From Megaustenia siamemsis (taxonomy: Eukaryota > Mollusca > Gastropoda > Stylommatophora > Ariophantidae): DNA of 64,000 nucleotides. Each line of letters opens with the position of its first letter. The stretch's first letter is position 1. The notes below the pieces were generated by a model, which saw only the letters and a list, made by a program, of their open reading frames with translations, was not told where the DNA came from and ran no database searches. Location: NCBI GenBank assembly GCA_032433765.1, contig JAVIAB010000046.1, forward strand, positions 65,976,375 through 66,040,374, in the 5' to 3' direction. A program made the translations under genes and the position numbers. Positions 37,053 through 52,500 of the stretch are shown here, piece by piece.

Positions 37053-40000
37053 CTTCAATCTCCTCTAAAAATACACAAGTTATTGTCTTCAAATCTCCTC
37101 TAAAAATACACAAGTTATTGTCTTCAAATCTCCTCTAAAAATACACAAGTTATTGTCTTCAAATCTCCTCTAAAAATACACAAGTTATTGTCTTCAAATC
37201 TCCTCTAAAAATACGCAAGTTTTTGTCTTCAAATCTCCTCTAAAATACACAAGTTTTTGTCTTCAAATCTCCTCTAAAAATACACAAGTTATTGTCTTCA
37301 AATCTCCTCTAAAAATACACAAGTTTTTGTCTTCAAATCTCCCTTTAAATAAGAACACTCAAGTTTTTGTCTTCAAATCTCCCCTAAAAATACACAAGTT
37401 TTTGTCTTCAAATCTCCCCTAAAAATCACAAGTTTTTGTCTTCAAATCTCCCCTTAAATAAGAACACTCAAGTTTTTGTCTTCAAATCTCCCCTAAAAAT
37501 ACACAAGTTTTTGTCTTCAAATCTCCCTTAAATAAGAACACTCAAGTTTTTGTCTTCAAATCTCCTCTAAAAATACACAAGTTTTTGTCTTCAAATCTCC
37601 CCTTAAATAAGAACACTCAAGTTTTTGTCTTCAAATCTCATCTAAAAAAACACAAGTTTTTGTCTTCAAATCTCCCCTTAAATAAGAACACTCAAGTTTT
37701 TGTCTTCAAATCTCCCCTAAAAATACACAAGTTTTTGTCTTCAAATCTCCCCTAAAAATACACAAGTTATTGTCTTCAAATCTCCTCTAAAAATACACAA
37801 GTTTTTGTCTTCAAATCTCCTCTAAAAATACACAAGTTTTTGTCTTCAAATCTCCCCTAAAAATACACAAGTTTTGTCTTCAAATCTCCTCTAAAAATAC
37901 ACAAGTTTTTGTCTTCAAATCTCCTCTAAAAATACACAAGTTATTGTCTTCAAATCTCCTCTAAAAATACACAAGTTTTTGTCTTCAAATCTCCTTTAAA
38001 TAAGAACACTCAAGTTTTTGTCTTCAAATCTCCCCTAAAAATACACAAGTTTTTGTCTTCAAATCTCCCCTAAAAATTCACAAGTTTTTGTCTTCAAATC
38101 TCCTCTAAAAATACACAAGTTATTGTCTTCAAATCTCCTCTAAAAATACACAAGTTTTTGTCTTCAAATCTCCCCTAAAAATACGCAAGTTATTGTCTTC
38201 AAATCTCCTCTAAAAATACACAAGTTTTTGTCTTCAAATCTCCTCTAAAAATACACAAGTTATTGTCTTCAAATCTCCTCTAAAAATACACAAGTTTTTG
38301 TCTTCAAATCTCCCTTAAATAAGAACACTCAAGTTTTTGTCTTCAAATCTCCCCTAAAAATACACAAGTTTTTGTCTTCAAATCTCCCTAAAAATTCACA
38401 AGTTTTTGTCTTCAAATCTCCCCTTAAATAAGAACACTCAAGTTTTTGTCTTCAAATCTCCCCTAAAAATACACAAGTTATTGTCTTCAAATCTCCCCTT
38501 AAATAACACTCAAGTTTTTGTCTTCAAATCTCTCCTAAAAATACACAAGTTTTTGTCTTCAAATCTCCCCTAAAAATACACAAGTTATTGTCTTCAAATC
38601 TCCCCTTAAATAAGAACACTCAAGTTTTTGTCTTCAAATCTCCCCTAAAAATACACAAGTTTTTGTCTTCAAATCTCCCCTAAAAATACACAAGTTTTTG
38701 TCTTCAAATCTCCCCTTAAATAAGAACACTCAAGTTTTTGTCTTCAAATCTCATCTAAAAATACACAAGTTTTTGTCTTCAAATCTCCCCTTAAATAAGA
38801 ACACTCAAGTTTTTGTCTTCAAATCTCCTCTAAAAATACACAAGTTTTTGTCTTCAAATCTCCCCTTAAATAAGAACACTCAAGTTTTTGTCTTCAAATC
38901 TCATCTAAAAATACACAAGTTTTTGTCTTCAAATCTCCCCTTAAATAAGAACACTCAAGTTTTTGTCTTCAAATCTCCTCTAAAAATACACAAGTTATTG
39001 TCTTCAAATCTCCTCTAAAAATACACAAGTTATTGTCTTCAAATCTCCTCTAAAAATACACAAGTTATTGTCTTCAAATCTCCTCTAAAAATACACAAGT
39101 TTTTGTCTTCAAATCTCCCCTAAAAATACACAAGTTATTGTCTTCAAATCTCCCTTAAATAAGAACACTCAAGTTTTTGTCTTCAAATCTCCCCTAAAAA
39201 TACACAAGTTTTTGTCTTCAAATCTCCCTTAAATAAGACACTCAAGTTTTTGTCTTCAAATCTCCCCTAAAAATACACAAGTTTTTGTCTTCAAATCTCC
39301 CTTAAATAAGAACACTCAAGTTTTTGTCTTCAAATCTCCCCTAAAAATACACAAGTTTTTGTCTTCAAATCTCCCCTTAAATAAGAACACTCAAGTTTTT
39401 GTCTTCAAATCTCCCCTAAAAATACACAAGTTTTTGTCTTCAAATCTCCCCTTAAATAAGAACACTCAAGTTTTTGTCTTCAAATCTCCCTAAAAATACA
39501 CAAGTTTTTGTCTTCAAATCTCCCCTTAAATAAGAACACTCAAGTTTTTGTCTTCAAATCTCCCCTAAAAATACACAAGTTTTTGTCTTCAAATCTCCCC
39601 TTAAATAAGAACACTCAAGTTTTTGTCTTCAAATCTCATCTAAAAATACACAAGTGTCTTCAAATCTCCCCTTAAATAAGAACACTCAAGTTTTTGTCTT
39701 CAAATCTCATCTAAAAATACACAAGTTTTTGTCTTCAAATCTCCCCTAAAAAGAACACTCAAGTTTTTGTCTTCAAATCTCCTCTAAAAATACACAAGTT
39801 ATTGTCTTCAAATCTCCTCTAAAAATACACAAGTTATTGTCTTCAAATCTCCTCTAAAAATACACAAGTTATTGTCTTCAAATCTCCTCTAAAAATACAC
39901 AAGTTATTGTCTTCAAATCTCCTCTAAAAATACACAAGTTTTTGTCTTCAAATCTCCCCTAAAAATACACAAGTTATTGTCTTCAAATCTCCTCTAAAAA

Positions 40001-40823
40001 TACACAAGTTTTTGTCTTCAAATCTCCCTAAAAATACACAAGTTATTGTCTTCAAATCTCCTCTAAAAATACACAAGTTATTGTCTTCAAATCTCCTCTA
40101 AAAATACACAAGTTTTTGTCTTCAAATCTCCCTTTAAATAAGAACACTCAAGTTTTTGTCTTCAAATCTCCCCTAAAAATACACAAGTTTTTGTCTTCAA
40201 ATCTCCCCTAAAAATTCACAAGTTTTTGTCTTCAAATCTCCCTTAAATAAGAACACTCAAGTTTTTGTCTTCAAATCTCCCCTAAAAATACACAAGTTTT
40301 TGTCTTCAAATCTCCCCTTAAATAAGAACACTCAAGTTTTTGTCTTCAAATCTCTCCTAAAAATACACAAGTTTTTGTCGTCAAATCTCCCCTAAAAATA
40401 CACAAGTTATTGTCTTCAAATCTCCCCTTAAATAAGAACACTCAAGTTTTTGTCTTCAAATCTCCCCTAAAAATACACAAGTTTTTGTCTTCAAATCTCC
40501 CCTAAAAATACACAAGTTTTTGTCTTCAAATCTCCCCTTAAATAAGAACACTCAAGTTTTTGTCTTCAAATCTCATCTAAAAATACACAAGTTTTTGTCT
40601 TCAAATCTCCCCTTAAATAAGAACACTCAAGTTTTTGTCTTCAAATCTCCTCTAAAAATACACAAGTTTTTGTCTTCAAATCTCCCCTTAAATAAGAACA
40701 CTCAAGTTTTTGTCTTCAAATCTCATCTAAAAATACACAAGTTTTTGTCTTCAAATCTCCCCTTAAATAAGAACACTCAAGTTTTTGTCTTCAAATCTCC
40801 TCTAAAAATACACAAGTTATTGT
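37053..40823. repeat. Linker block Q1, copy 2 (3.8 kb)
   Basis: Same marker order as copy 1: tctaaaaaaacacaag at 37641, ataacactcaag near 38505 and a caagtgtcttc unit near 39650. The cttcaatctcc unit expected near 39,000 reads as normal cttcaaatctcc. Several ccccttaaa runs are one C shorter than in copy 1. Confidence 0.75.
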
Positions 40824-43800
40824 CTTCAATCTCCTCTAAAAATACACAAGTTATTGTCTTCAAATCTCCTCTAAAAATACACAAGTTATTGTCTTCAAAT
40901 CTCCTCTAAAAATACACAAGTTATTGTCTTCAAATCTCCTCTAAAAATACACAAGTTTTTGTCTTCAAATCTCCTCTAAAAATACACAAGTTTTTGTCTT
41001 CAAATCTCCTCTAAAAATACACAAGTTTTTGTCTTCAAATCTCCTCTAAAAATACACAAGTTTTTGTCTTCAAATCTCCCTTTAAATAAGAACACTCAAG
41101 TTTTTGTCTTCAAATCTCCCCTAAAAATACACAAGTTTTTGTCTTCAAATCTCCCCTAAAATACACAAGTTTTTGTCTTCAAATCTCCCTTAAATAAGAA
41201 CACTCAAGTTTTTGTCTTCAAATCTCCCCTAAAAATACACAAGTTTTTGTCTTCAAATCTCCCCTAAAAATCACAAGTTTTTGTCTTCAAATCTCCCCTT
41301 AAATAAGAACACTCAAGTTTTTGTCTTCAAATCTCCCCTAAAAATACACAAGTTTTTGTCTTCAAATCTCCCCTTAAATAAGAACACTCAAGTTTTTGTC
41401 TTCAAATCTCCCTAAAAATACACAAGTTTTTGTCTTCAAATCTCCCTTAAATAAGAACACTCAAGTTTTTGTCTTCAAATCTCCTCTAAAAATACACAAG
41501 TTTTTGTCTTCAATCTCCTCTAAAAATACACAAGTTATTGTCTTCAAATCTCCTCTAAAAATACACAAGTTATTGTCTTCAAATCTCCTCTAAAAATACA
41601 CAAGTTATTGTCTTCAAATCTCCTCTAAAAATACACAAGTTATTGTCTTCAAATCTCCTCTAAAAATACGCAAGTTTTTGTCTTCAAATCTCCTCTAAAA
41701 ATACACAAGTTTTTGTCTTCAAATCTCCTCTAAAAATACACAAGTTATTGTCTTCAAATCTCCTCTAAAAATACACAAGTTTTTGTCTTCAAATCTCCCT
41801 TTAAATAAGAACACTCAAGTTTTTGTCTTCAAATCTCCCCTAAAAATACACAAGTTTTTGTCTTCAAATCTCCCCTAAAAATTCACAAGTTTTTGTCTTC
41901 AAATCTCCCCTAAATAAGAACACTCAAGTTTTTGTCTTCAAATCTCCCCTAAAAATACACAAGTTTTTGTCTTCAAATCTCCCCTTAAATAAGAACACTC
42001 AAGTTTTTGTCTTCAAATCTCCCCTAAAAATACACAAGTTTTTGTCTTCAAATCTCCCCTTAAATAAGAACACTCAAGTTTTTGTCTTCAAATCTCATCT
42101 AAAAATACACAAGTTTTTGTCTTCAAATCTCCCCTTAAATAAGAACACTCAAGTTTTTGTCTTCAAATCTCCTCTAAAAATACACAAGTTTTTGTCTTCA
42201 AATCTCCCCTTAAATAAGAACACTCAAGTTTTTGTCTTCAAATCTCATCTAAAAATACACAAGTTTTTGTCTTCAAATCTCCCCTTAAATAAGAACACTC
42301 AAGTTTTTGTCTTCAAATCTCCTCTAAAAATACACAAGTTATTGTCTTCAATCTCCTCTAAAAATACACAAGTTATTGTCTTCAAATCTCCTCTAAAAAT
42401 ACACAAGTTATTGTCTTCAAATCTCCTCTAAAAATACACAAGTTATTGTCTTCAAATCTCCTCTAAAAATACACAAGTTATTGTCTTCAAATCTCCTCTA
42501 AAAATACGCAAGTTTTTGTCTTCAAATCTCCTCTAAAATACACAAGTTTTTGTCTTCAAATCTCCTCTAAAAATACACAAGTTATTGTCTTCAAATCTCC
42601 TCTAAAAATACACAAGTTTTTGTCTTCAAATCTCCCTTTAAATAAGAACACTCAAGTTTTTGTCTTCAAATCTCCCCTAAAAATACACAAGTTTTTGTCT
42701 TCAAATCTCCCCTAAAAATTCACAAGTTTTTGTCTTCAAATCTCCCCTTAAATAAGAACACTCAAGTTTTTGTCTTCAAATCTCCCCTAAAAATACACAA
42801 GTTTTTGTCTTCAAATCTCCCCTTAAATAAGAACACTCAAGTTTTTGTCTTCAAATCTCCTCTAAAAATACACAAGTTTTTGTCTTCAAATCTCCCCTTA
42901 AATAAGAACACTCAAGTTTTTGTCTTCAAATCTCATCTAAAAAAACACAAGTTTTTGTCTTCAAATCTCCCCTTAAATAAGAACACTCAAGTTTTTGTCT
43001 TCAAATCTCATCTAAAAATACACAAGTTTTTGTCTTCAAATCTCCCCTTAAATAAGAACACTCAAGTTTTTGTCTTCAAATCTCCTCTAAAAATACACAA
43101 GTTTTTGTCTTCAAATCTCCCCTTAAATAAGAACACTCAAGTTTTTGTCTTCAAATCTCATCTAAAAATACACAAATTTTTGTCTTCAAATCTCCCTTAA
43201 ATAAGAACACTCAAGTTTTTGTCTTCAAATCTCCTCTAAAAATACACAAGTTATTGTCTTCAATCTCCTCTAAAAATACACAAGTTATTGTCTTCAAATC
43301 TCCTCTAAAAATACGCAAGTTATTGTCTTCAAATCTCCTCTAAAAATACACAAGTTTTTGTCTTCAAATCTCCCCTAAAAATACACAGTTATTGTCTTCA
43401 AATCTCCCTTAAATAAGAACACTCAAGTTTTTGTCTTCAAATCTCCCCTAAAAATACACAATTTATTGTCTTCAAATCTCCCCTTAAATAAGAGCACTCA
43501 AGTTTTTGTCTTCAAATCTCCCCTAAAAATACACAAGTTATTGTCTTCAAATCTCCCTTAAATAAGAGCACTCAATTTTTTGTCTTCAAATCTCCCCTAA
43601 AAATACACAAGTTTTTGTCTTCAAATCTCCCCTTAAATAAGAACACTCAAGTTTTTGTCTTCAAATCTCCCCTAAAAATACACAAGTTTTTGTCTTCAAA
43701 TCTCCCCTTAAATAAGAACACTCAAGTTTTTGTCTTCAAATCTCCCCTAAAAATACACAAGTTTTTGTCTTCAAATCTCCCCTTAAATAAGAACACTCAA

Positions 43801-46535
43801 GTTTTTGTCTTCAAATCTCCCCTAAAAATACACAAGTTTTTGTCTTCAAATCTCCCCTTAAATAAGAACACTCAAGTTTTTGTCTTCAAATCTCATCTAA
43901 AAATAAACAAGTGTCTTCAAATCTCCCCTTAAATAAGAACACTCAAGTTTTTGTCTTCAAATCTCCTCTAAAAATACACAAGTTTTTGTCTTCAAATCTC
44001 CCCTTAAATAAGAACACTCAAGTTTTTGTCTTCAAATCTCCTCTAAAAATACACAAGTTATTGTCTTCAAATCTCCTCTAAAAATACACAAGTTATTGTC
44101 TTCAAATCTCCTCTAAAAATACACAAGTTTTTGTCTTCAAATCTCCTCTAAAAATACACAAGTTATTGTCTTCAAATCTCCTCTAAAAATACACAAGTTT
44201 TTGTCTTCAAATCTCCCCTAAAAATACACAAGTTATTGTCTTCAAATCTCCTCTAAAAATACACAAGTTTTTGTCTTCAAATCTCCCCTAAAAATACGCA
44301 AGTTTTTGTCTTCAAATCTCCTCTAAAAATACACAAGTTATTGTCTTCAAATCTCCTCTAAAAATACACAAGTTTTTGTCTTCAAATCTCCCTTTAAATA
44401 AGAACACTCAAGTTTTTGTCTTCAAATCTCCCCTAAAAATACACAAGTTTTTGTCTTCAAATCTCCCCTAAAAATTCACAAGTTTTTGTCTTCAAATCTC
44501 CCCTTAAATAAGAACACTCAAGTTTTTGTCTTCAAATCTCCCCTAAAAATACACAAGTTTTTGTCTTCAAATCTCCCCTTAAATAAGAACACTCAAGTTT
44601 TTGTCTTCAAATCTCTCCTAAAAATACACAAGTTTTTGTTGTCAAATCTCCCCTAAAAATACACAAGTTATTGTCTTCAAATCTCCCCTTAAATAAGAAC
44701 ACTCAAGTTTTTGTCTTCAAATCTCCCCTAAAAATACACAAGTTTTTGTCTTCAAATCTCCCCTAAAAATACACAAGTTTTTGTCTTCAAATCTCCCCTT
44801 AAATAAGAACACTCAAGTTTTTGTCTTCAAATCTCATCTAAAAATACACAAGTTTTTGTCTTCAAATCTCCCCTTAAATAAGAACACTCAAGTTTTTGTC
44901 TTCAAATCTCCTCTAAAAATACACAAGTTTTTGTCTTCAAATCTCCCCTTAAATAAGAACACTCAAGTTTTTATCTTCAAATCTCATCTAAAAATACACA
45001 AGTTTTTGTCTTCAAATCTCCCCTTAAATAAGAACACTCAAGTTTTTGTCTTCAAATCTCCTCTAAAAATACACAAGTTATTGTCTTCAATCTCCTCTAA
45101 AAATACACAAGTTATTGTCTTCAAATCTCCTCTAAAAATACACAAGTTATTGTCTTCAAATCTCCTCTAAAAATACACAAGTTATTGTCTTCAAATCTCC
45201 TCTAAAAATACGCAAGTTATTGTCTTCAAATCTCCTCTAAAAATACACAAGTTTTTGTCTTCAAATCTCCTCTAAAAATACACAAGTTATTGTCTTCAAA
45301 TCTCCTCTAAAAATACACAAGTTTTTGTCTTCAAATCTCCCTTTAAATAAGAACACTCAAGTTTTTGTCTTCAAATCTCCCCTAAAAATACACAAGTTTT
45401 TGTCTTCAAATCTCCCCTAAAAATTCACAAGTTTTTGTCTTCAAATCTCCCATTAAATAAGAACACTCAAGTTTTTGTCTTCAAATCTCCCCTAAAAATA
45501 CACAAGTTTTTGTCTTCAAATCTCCCCTAAAAATTCACAAGTTTTTGTCTTCAAATCTCCCCTTAAATAAGAACACTCAAGTTTTTGTCTTCAAATCTCC
45601 CCTAAAAATACACAAGTTTTTGTCTTCAAATCTCCCCTTAAATAAGAACACTCAAGTTTTTGTCTTCAAATCTCCTCTAAAAATACACAAGTTTTTGTCT
45701 TCAAATCTCCTCTAAAAATACACAAGTTATTGTCTTCAAATCTCCTCTAAAAATACACAAGTTATTGTCTTCAAATCTCCTCTAAAAATACACAAGTTAT
45801 TGTCTTCAAATCTCCTCTAAAAATACACAAGTTATTGTCTTCAAATCTCCTCTAAAAATACGCAAGTTTTTGTCTTCAAATCTCCTCTAAAATACACAAG
45901 TTTTTGTCTTCAAATCTCCTCTAAAAATACACAAGTTATTGTCTTCAAATCTCCTCTAAAAATACACAAGTTTTTGTCTTCAAATCTCCCTTTAAATAAG
46001 AACACTCAAGTTTTTGTCTTCAAATCTCCCCTAAAAATACACAAGTTTTTGTCTTCAAATCTCCCCTAAAAATTCACAAGTTTTTGTCTTCAAATCTCCC
46101 CTTAAATAAGAACACTCAAGTTTTTGTCTTCAAATCTCCCCTAAAAATACACAAGTTTTTGTCTTCAAATCTCCCCTTAAATAAGAACACTCAAGTTTTT
46201 GTCTTCAAATCTCCCCTAAAAATACACAAGTTTTTGTCTTCAAATCTCCCCTTAAATAAGAACACTCAAGTTTTTGTCTTCAAATCTCATCTAAAAATAC
46301 ACAAGTTTTTGTCTTCAAATCTCCCTTAAATAAGAACACTCAAGTTTTTGTCTTCAAATCTCCTCTAAAAATACACAAGTTTTTGTCTTCAAATCTCCCC
46401 TTAAATAAGAACACTCAAGTTTTTGTCTTCAAATCTCATCTAAAAATACACAATTTTTGTCTTCAAATCTCCCCTTAAATAAGAACACTCAAGTTTTTGT
46501 CTTCAAATCTCCTCTAAAAATACACAAGTTATTGT
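40824..46535. repeat. Higher-order block P, copy 3 (5.7 kb)
   Basis: The cttcaatctcc markers are at 40824, 41508, 42346, 43258, 45085 and 46536, with intervals 684, 838, 912, 1827 and 1451 bp. The last interval is the sum of two, because the marker near 45,700 has reverted to cttcaaatctcc. Block order and positions match copy 2 at an offset of 18,768-18,772 bp. Confidence 0.85.
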
Positions 46536-49500
46536 CTTCAATCTCCTCTAAAAATACACAAGTTATTGTCTTCAAATCTCCTCTAAAAATACACAAGTTA
46601 TTGTCTTCAAATCTCCTCTAAAAATACACAAGTTATTGTCTTCAAATCTCCTCTAAAAATACACAAGTTATTGTCTTCAAATCTCCTCTAAAAATACGCA
46701 AGTTTTTGTCTTCAAATCTCCTCTAAAATACACAAGTTTTTGTCTTCAAATCTCCTCTAAAAATACACAAGTTATTGTCTTCAAATCTCCTCTAAAAATA
46801 CACAAGTTTTTGTCTTCAAATCTCCCTTTAAATAAGAACACTCAAGTTTTTGTCTTCAAATCTCCCCTAAAAATACACAAGTTTTTGTCTTCAAATCTCC
46901 CCTAAAAATTCACAAGTTTTTGTCTTCAAATCTCCCCTTAAATAAGAACACTCAAGTTTTTGTCTTCAAATCTCCCCTAAAAATACACAAGTTTTTGTCT
47001 TCAAATCTCCCCTTAAATAAGAACACTCAAGTTTTTGTCTTCAAATCTCCTCTAAAAATACACAAGTTTTTGTCTTCAAATCTCCCCTTAAATAAGAACA
47101 CTCAAGTTTTTGTCTTCAAATCTCATCTAAAAAAACACAAGTTTTTGTCTTCAAATCTCCCCTTAAATAAGAACACTCAAGTTTTTGTCTTCAAATCTCC
47201 CCTAAAAATACACAAGTTTTTGTCTTCAAATCTCCCCTAAAAATACGCAAGTTATTGTCTTCAAATCTCCTCTAAAAATACACAAGTTATTGTCTTCAAA
47301 TCTCCTCTAAAAATACACAAGTTTTTGTCTTCAAATCTCCCTAAAAATACGCAAGTTATTGTCTTCAAATCTCCTCTAAAAATACACAAGTTTTTGTCTT
47401 CAAATTTCCTCTAAAAATACACAAGTTATTGTCTTCAAATCTCCTCTAAAAATACACAAGTTTTTGTCTTCAAATCTCCCTTTAAATAAGAACACTCAAG
47501 TTTTTGTCTTCAAATCTCCCCTAAAAATACACAAGTTTTTGTCTTCAAATCTCCCCTAAAAATTCACAAGTTTTTGTCTTCAAATCTCCTCTAAAAATAC
47601 ACAAGTTATTGTCTTCAAATCTCCTCTAAAAATACACAAGTTTTTGTCTTCAAATCTCCCCTTAAATAAGAACACTCAAGTTTTTGTCTTCAAATCTCCC
47701 CTAAAAATACACAAGTTATTGTCTTCAAATCTCCCCTTAAATAAGAACACTCAAGTTTTTGTCTTCAAATCTCTCCTAAAAATACACAAGTTTTTGTCGT
47801 CAAATCTCCCCTAAAAATACACAAGTTATTGTCTTCAAATCTCCCCTTAAATAAGAACACTCAAGTTTTTGTCTTCAAATCTCCCCTAAAAATACACAAG
47901 TTTTTGTCTTCAAATCTCCCCTAAAAATACACAAGTTTTTGTCTTCAAATCTCCCCTTAAATAAGAACACTCAAGTTTTTGTCTTCAAATCTCCTCTAAA
48001 AATACACAAGTTATTGTCTTCAAATCTCCTCTAAAAATACACAAGTTATTGTCTTCAAATCTCCTCTAAAAATACACAAGTTATTGTCTTCAAATCTCCT
48101 CTAAAAATACACAAGTTTTTGTCTTCAAATCTCCCCTAAAAATACGCAAGTTATTGTCTTCAAATCTCCTCTAAAAATACACAAGTTATTGTCTTCAAAT
48201 CTCCTCTAAAAATACACAAGTTTTTGTCTTCAAATCTCCCCTAAAAATACGCAAGTTATTGTCTTCAAATCTCCTCTAAAAGTACACAAGTTTTTGTCTT
48301 CAAATTTCCTCTAAAAATACACAAGTTATTGTCTTCAAATCTCCTCTAAAAATACACAAGTTTTTGTCTTCAAATCTCCCTTTAAATAAGAACACTCAAG
48401 TTTTTGTCTTCAAATCTCCCCTAAAAATACACAAGTTTTTGTCTTCAAATCTCCCCTAAAAATTCACAAGTTTTTGTCTTCAAATCTCCCCTTAAATAAG
48501 AACACTCAAGTTTTTGTCTTCAAATCTCCCCTAAAAATACACAAGTTATTGTCTTCAAATCTCCCCTTAAATAACACTCAAGTTTTTGTCTTCAAATCTC
48601 TCCTAAAAATACACAAGTTTTTGTCGTCAAATCTCCCCTAAAAATACACAAGTTATTGTCTTCAAATCTCCCCTTAAATAAGAACACTCAAGTTTTTGTC
48701 TTCAAATCTCCCCTAAAAATACACAAGTTTTTGTCTTCAAATCTCCCCTAAAAATACACAAGTTTTTGTCTTCAAATCTCCCCTTAAATAAGAACACTCA
48801 AGTTTTTGTCTTCAAATCTCATCTAAAAATACACAAGTTTTTGTCTTCAAATCTCCCCTTAAATAAGAACACTCAAGTTTTTGTCTTCAAATCTCCTCTA
48901 AAAATACACAAGTTTTTGTCTTCAAATCTCCCCTTAAATAAGAACACTCAAGTTTTTATCTTCAAATCTCATCTAAAAATACACAAATTTTTGTCTTCAA
49001 ATCTCCCCTTAAATAAGAACACTCAAGTTTTTGTCTTCAAATCTCCTCTAAAAATACACAAGTTATTGTCTTCAATCTCCTCTAAAAATACACAAGTTAT
49101 TGTCTTCAAATCTCCTCTAAAAATACACAAGTTATTGTCTTCAAATCTCCTCTAAAAATACACAAGTTATTGTCTTCAAATCTCCTCTAAAAATACACAA
49201 GTTATTGTCTTCAAATCTCCTCTAAAAATACGCAAGTTTTTGTCTTCAAATCTCCTCTAAAATACACAAGTTTTTGTCTTCAAATCTCCTCTAAAAATAC
49301 ACAAGTTATTGTCTTCAAATCTCCTCTAAAAATACACAAGTTTTTGTCTTCAAATCTCCCTTTAAATAAGAACACTCAAGTTTTTGTCTTCAAATCTCCC
49401 CTAAAAATACACAAGTTTTTGTCTTCAAATCTCCCCTAAAAATTCACAAGTTTTTGTCTTCAAATCTCCCCTTAAATAAGAACACTCAAGTTTTTGTCTT

Positions 49501-52500
49501 CAAATCTCCCCTAAAAATACACAAGTTATTGTCTTCAAATCTCCTCTAAAAATACACAAGTTTTTGTCTTCAAATCTCCCCTTAAATAAGAACACTCAAG
49601 TTTTTGTCTTCAAATCTCCCCTAAAAATACACAAGTTATTGTCTTCAAATCTCCCCTTAAATAAGAACACTCAAGTTTTTGTCTTCAAATCTCTCCTAAA
49701 AATACACAAGTTTTTGTCGTCAAATCTCCCCTAAAAATACACAAGTTATTGTCTTCAAATCTCCCCTTAAATAAGAACACTCAAGTTTTTGTCTTCAAAT
49801 CTCCCCTAAAAATACACAAGTTTTTGTCTTCAAATCTCCCCTAAAAATACACAAGTTTTTGTCTTCAAATCTCCCCTTAAATAAGAACACTCAAGTTTTT
49901 GTCTTCAAATCTCCTCTAAAAATACACAAGTTATTGTCTTCAAATCTCCTCTAAAAATACACAAGTTATTGTCTTCAAATCTCCTCTAAAAATACACAAG
50001 TTATTGTCTTCAAATCTCCTCTAAAAATACACAAGTTTTTGTCTTCAAATCTCCCCTAAAAATACGCAAGTTATTGTCTTCAAATCTCCTCTAAAAATAC
50101 ACAAGTTATTGTCTTCAAATCTCCTCTAAAAATACACAAGTTTTTGTCTTCAAATCTCCCCTAAAAATACGCAAGTTATTGTCTTCAAATCTCCTCTAAA
50201 AATACACAAGTTTTTGTCTTCAAATTTCCTCTAAAAATACACAAGTTATTGTCTTCAAATCTCCTCTAAAAATACACAAGTTTTTGTCTTCAAATCTCCC
50301 TTTAAATAAGAACACTCAAGTTTTTGTCTTCAAATCTCCCCTAAAAATACACAAGTTTTTGTCTTCAAATCTCCCCTAAAAATTCACAAGTTTTTGTCTT
50401 CAAATCTCCCCTTAAATAAGAACACTCAAGTTTTTGTCTTCAAATCTCCCCTAAAAATACACAAGTTATTGTCTTCAAATCTCCCCTTAAATAACACTCA
50501 AGTTTTTGTCTTCAAATCTCTCCTAAAAATACACAAGTTTTTGTCGTCAAATCTCACCTAAAAATACACAAGTTATTGTCTTCAAATCTCCCCTTAAATA
50601 AGAACACTCAAGTTTTTGTCTTCAAATCTCCCCTAAAAATACACAAGTTTTTGTCTTCAAATCTCCCCTAAAAATACACAAGTTTTTGTCTTCAAATCTC
50701 CCCTTAAATAAGAACACTCAAGTTTTTGTCTTCAAATCTCATCTAAAAATACACAAGTTTTTGTCTTCAAATCTCCCCTTAAATAAGAACACTCAAGTTT
50801 TTGTCTTCAAATCTCCTCTAAAAATACACAAGTTTTTGTCTTCTAATCTCCCCTTAAATAAGAACACTCAAGTTTTTATCTTCAAATCTCATCTAAAAAT
50901 ACACAAATTTTTGTCTTCAAATCTCCCCTTAAATAAGAACACTCAAGTTTTTGTCTTCAAATCTCCTCTAAAAATACACAAGTTATTGTCTTCAATCTCC
51001 TCTAAAAATACACAAGTTATTGTCTTCAAATCTCCTCTAAAAATACACAAGTTATTGTCTTCAAATCTCCTCTAAAAATACACAAGTTTTTGTCTTCAAA
51101 TCTCCTCTAAAAATACACAAGTTATTGTCTTCAAATCTCCTCTAAAAATACGCAAGTTATTGTCTTCAAATCTCCTCTAAAAATACACAAGTTTTTGTCT
51201 TCAAATCTCCTCTAAAAATACACAAGTTATTGTCTTCAAATCTCCTCTAAAAATACACAAGTTTTTGTCTTCAAATCTCCCTTTAAATAAGAACACTCAA
51301 GTTTTTGTCTTCAAATCTCCCCTAAAAATACACAAGTTTTTGTCTTCAAATCTCCCCTAAAAATTCACAAGTTTTTGTCTTCAAATCTCCCCTTAAATAA
51401 GAACACTCAAGTTTTTGTCTTCAAATCTCCCCTAAAAATACACAAGTTTTTGTCTTCAAATCTCCCCTTAAATAAGAACACTCAAGTTTTTGTCTTCAAA
51501 TCTCCCCTAAAAATACACAAGTTTTTGTCTTCAAATCTCCCCTAAAAATACACAAGTTATTGTCTTCAAATCTCCCTTAAATAAGAACACTCAAGTTTTT
51601 GTCTTCAAATCTCCCCTAAAAATACACAAGTTTTTGTCTTCAAATCTCCTCTAAAAATACACAAGTTTTTGTCTTCAAATCTCCCCTTAAATAAGAACAC
51701 TCAAGTTTTTGTCTTCAAATCTCCTCTAAAAATACACAAGTTATTGTCTTCAAATCTCCTCTAAAAATACACAAGTTATTGTCTTCAAATCTCCTCTAAA
51801 AATACACAAGTTATTGTCTTCAAATCTCCTCTAAAAATACACAAGTTTTTGTCTTCAAATCTCCCCTAAAAATACGCAAGTTATTGTCTTCAAATCTCCT
51901 CTAAAAATACACAAGTTATTGTCTTCAAATCTCCTCTAAAAATACACAAGTTTTTGTCTTCAAATCTCCCCTAAAAATACGCAAGTTATTGTCTTCAAAT
52001 CTCCTCTAAAAATACACAAGTTTTTGTCTTCAAATCTCCTCTAAAAATACACAAGTTATTGTCTTCAAATCTCCTCTAAAAATACACAAGTTTTTGTCTT
52101 CAAATCTCCCTTTAAATAAGAACACTCAAGTTTTTGTCTTCAAATCTCCCCTAAAAATACACAAGTTTTTGTCTTCAAATCTCCCCTAAAAATTCACAAG
52201 TTTTTGTCTTCAAATCTCCCCTTAAATAAGAACACTCAAGTTTTTGTCTTCAAATCTCCCCTAAAAATACACAAGTTATTGTCTTCAAATCTCCCCTTAA
52301 ATAAGAACACTCAAGTTTTTGTCTTCAAATCTCTCCTAAAAATACACAAGTTTTTGTCGTCAAATCTCCCCTAAAAATACACAAGTTATTGTCTTCAAAT
52401 CTCCCCTTAAATAAGAACACTCAAGTTTTTGTCTTCAAATCTCCCCTAAAAATACACAAGTTTTTGTCTTCAAATCTCCCCTAAAAATACACAAGTTTTT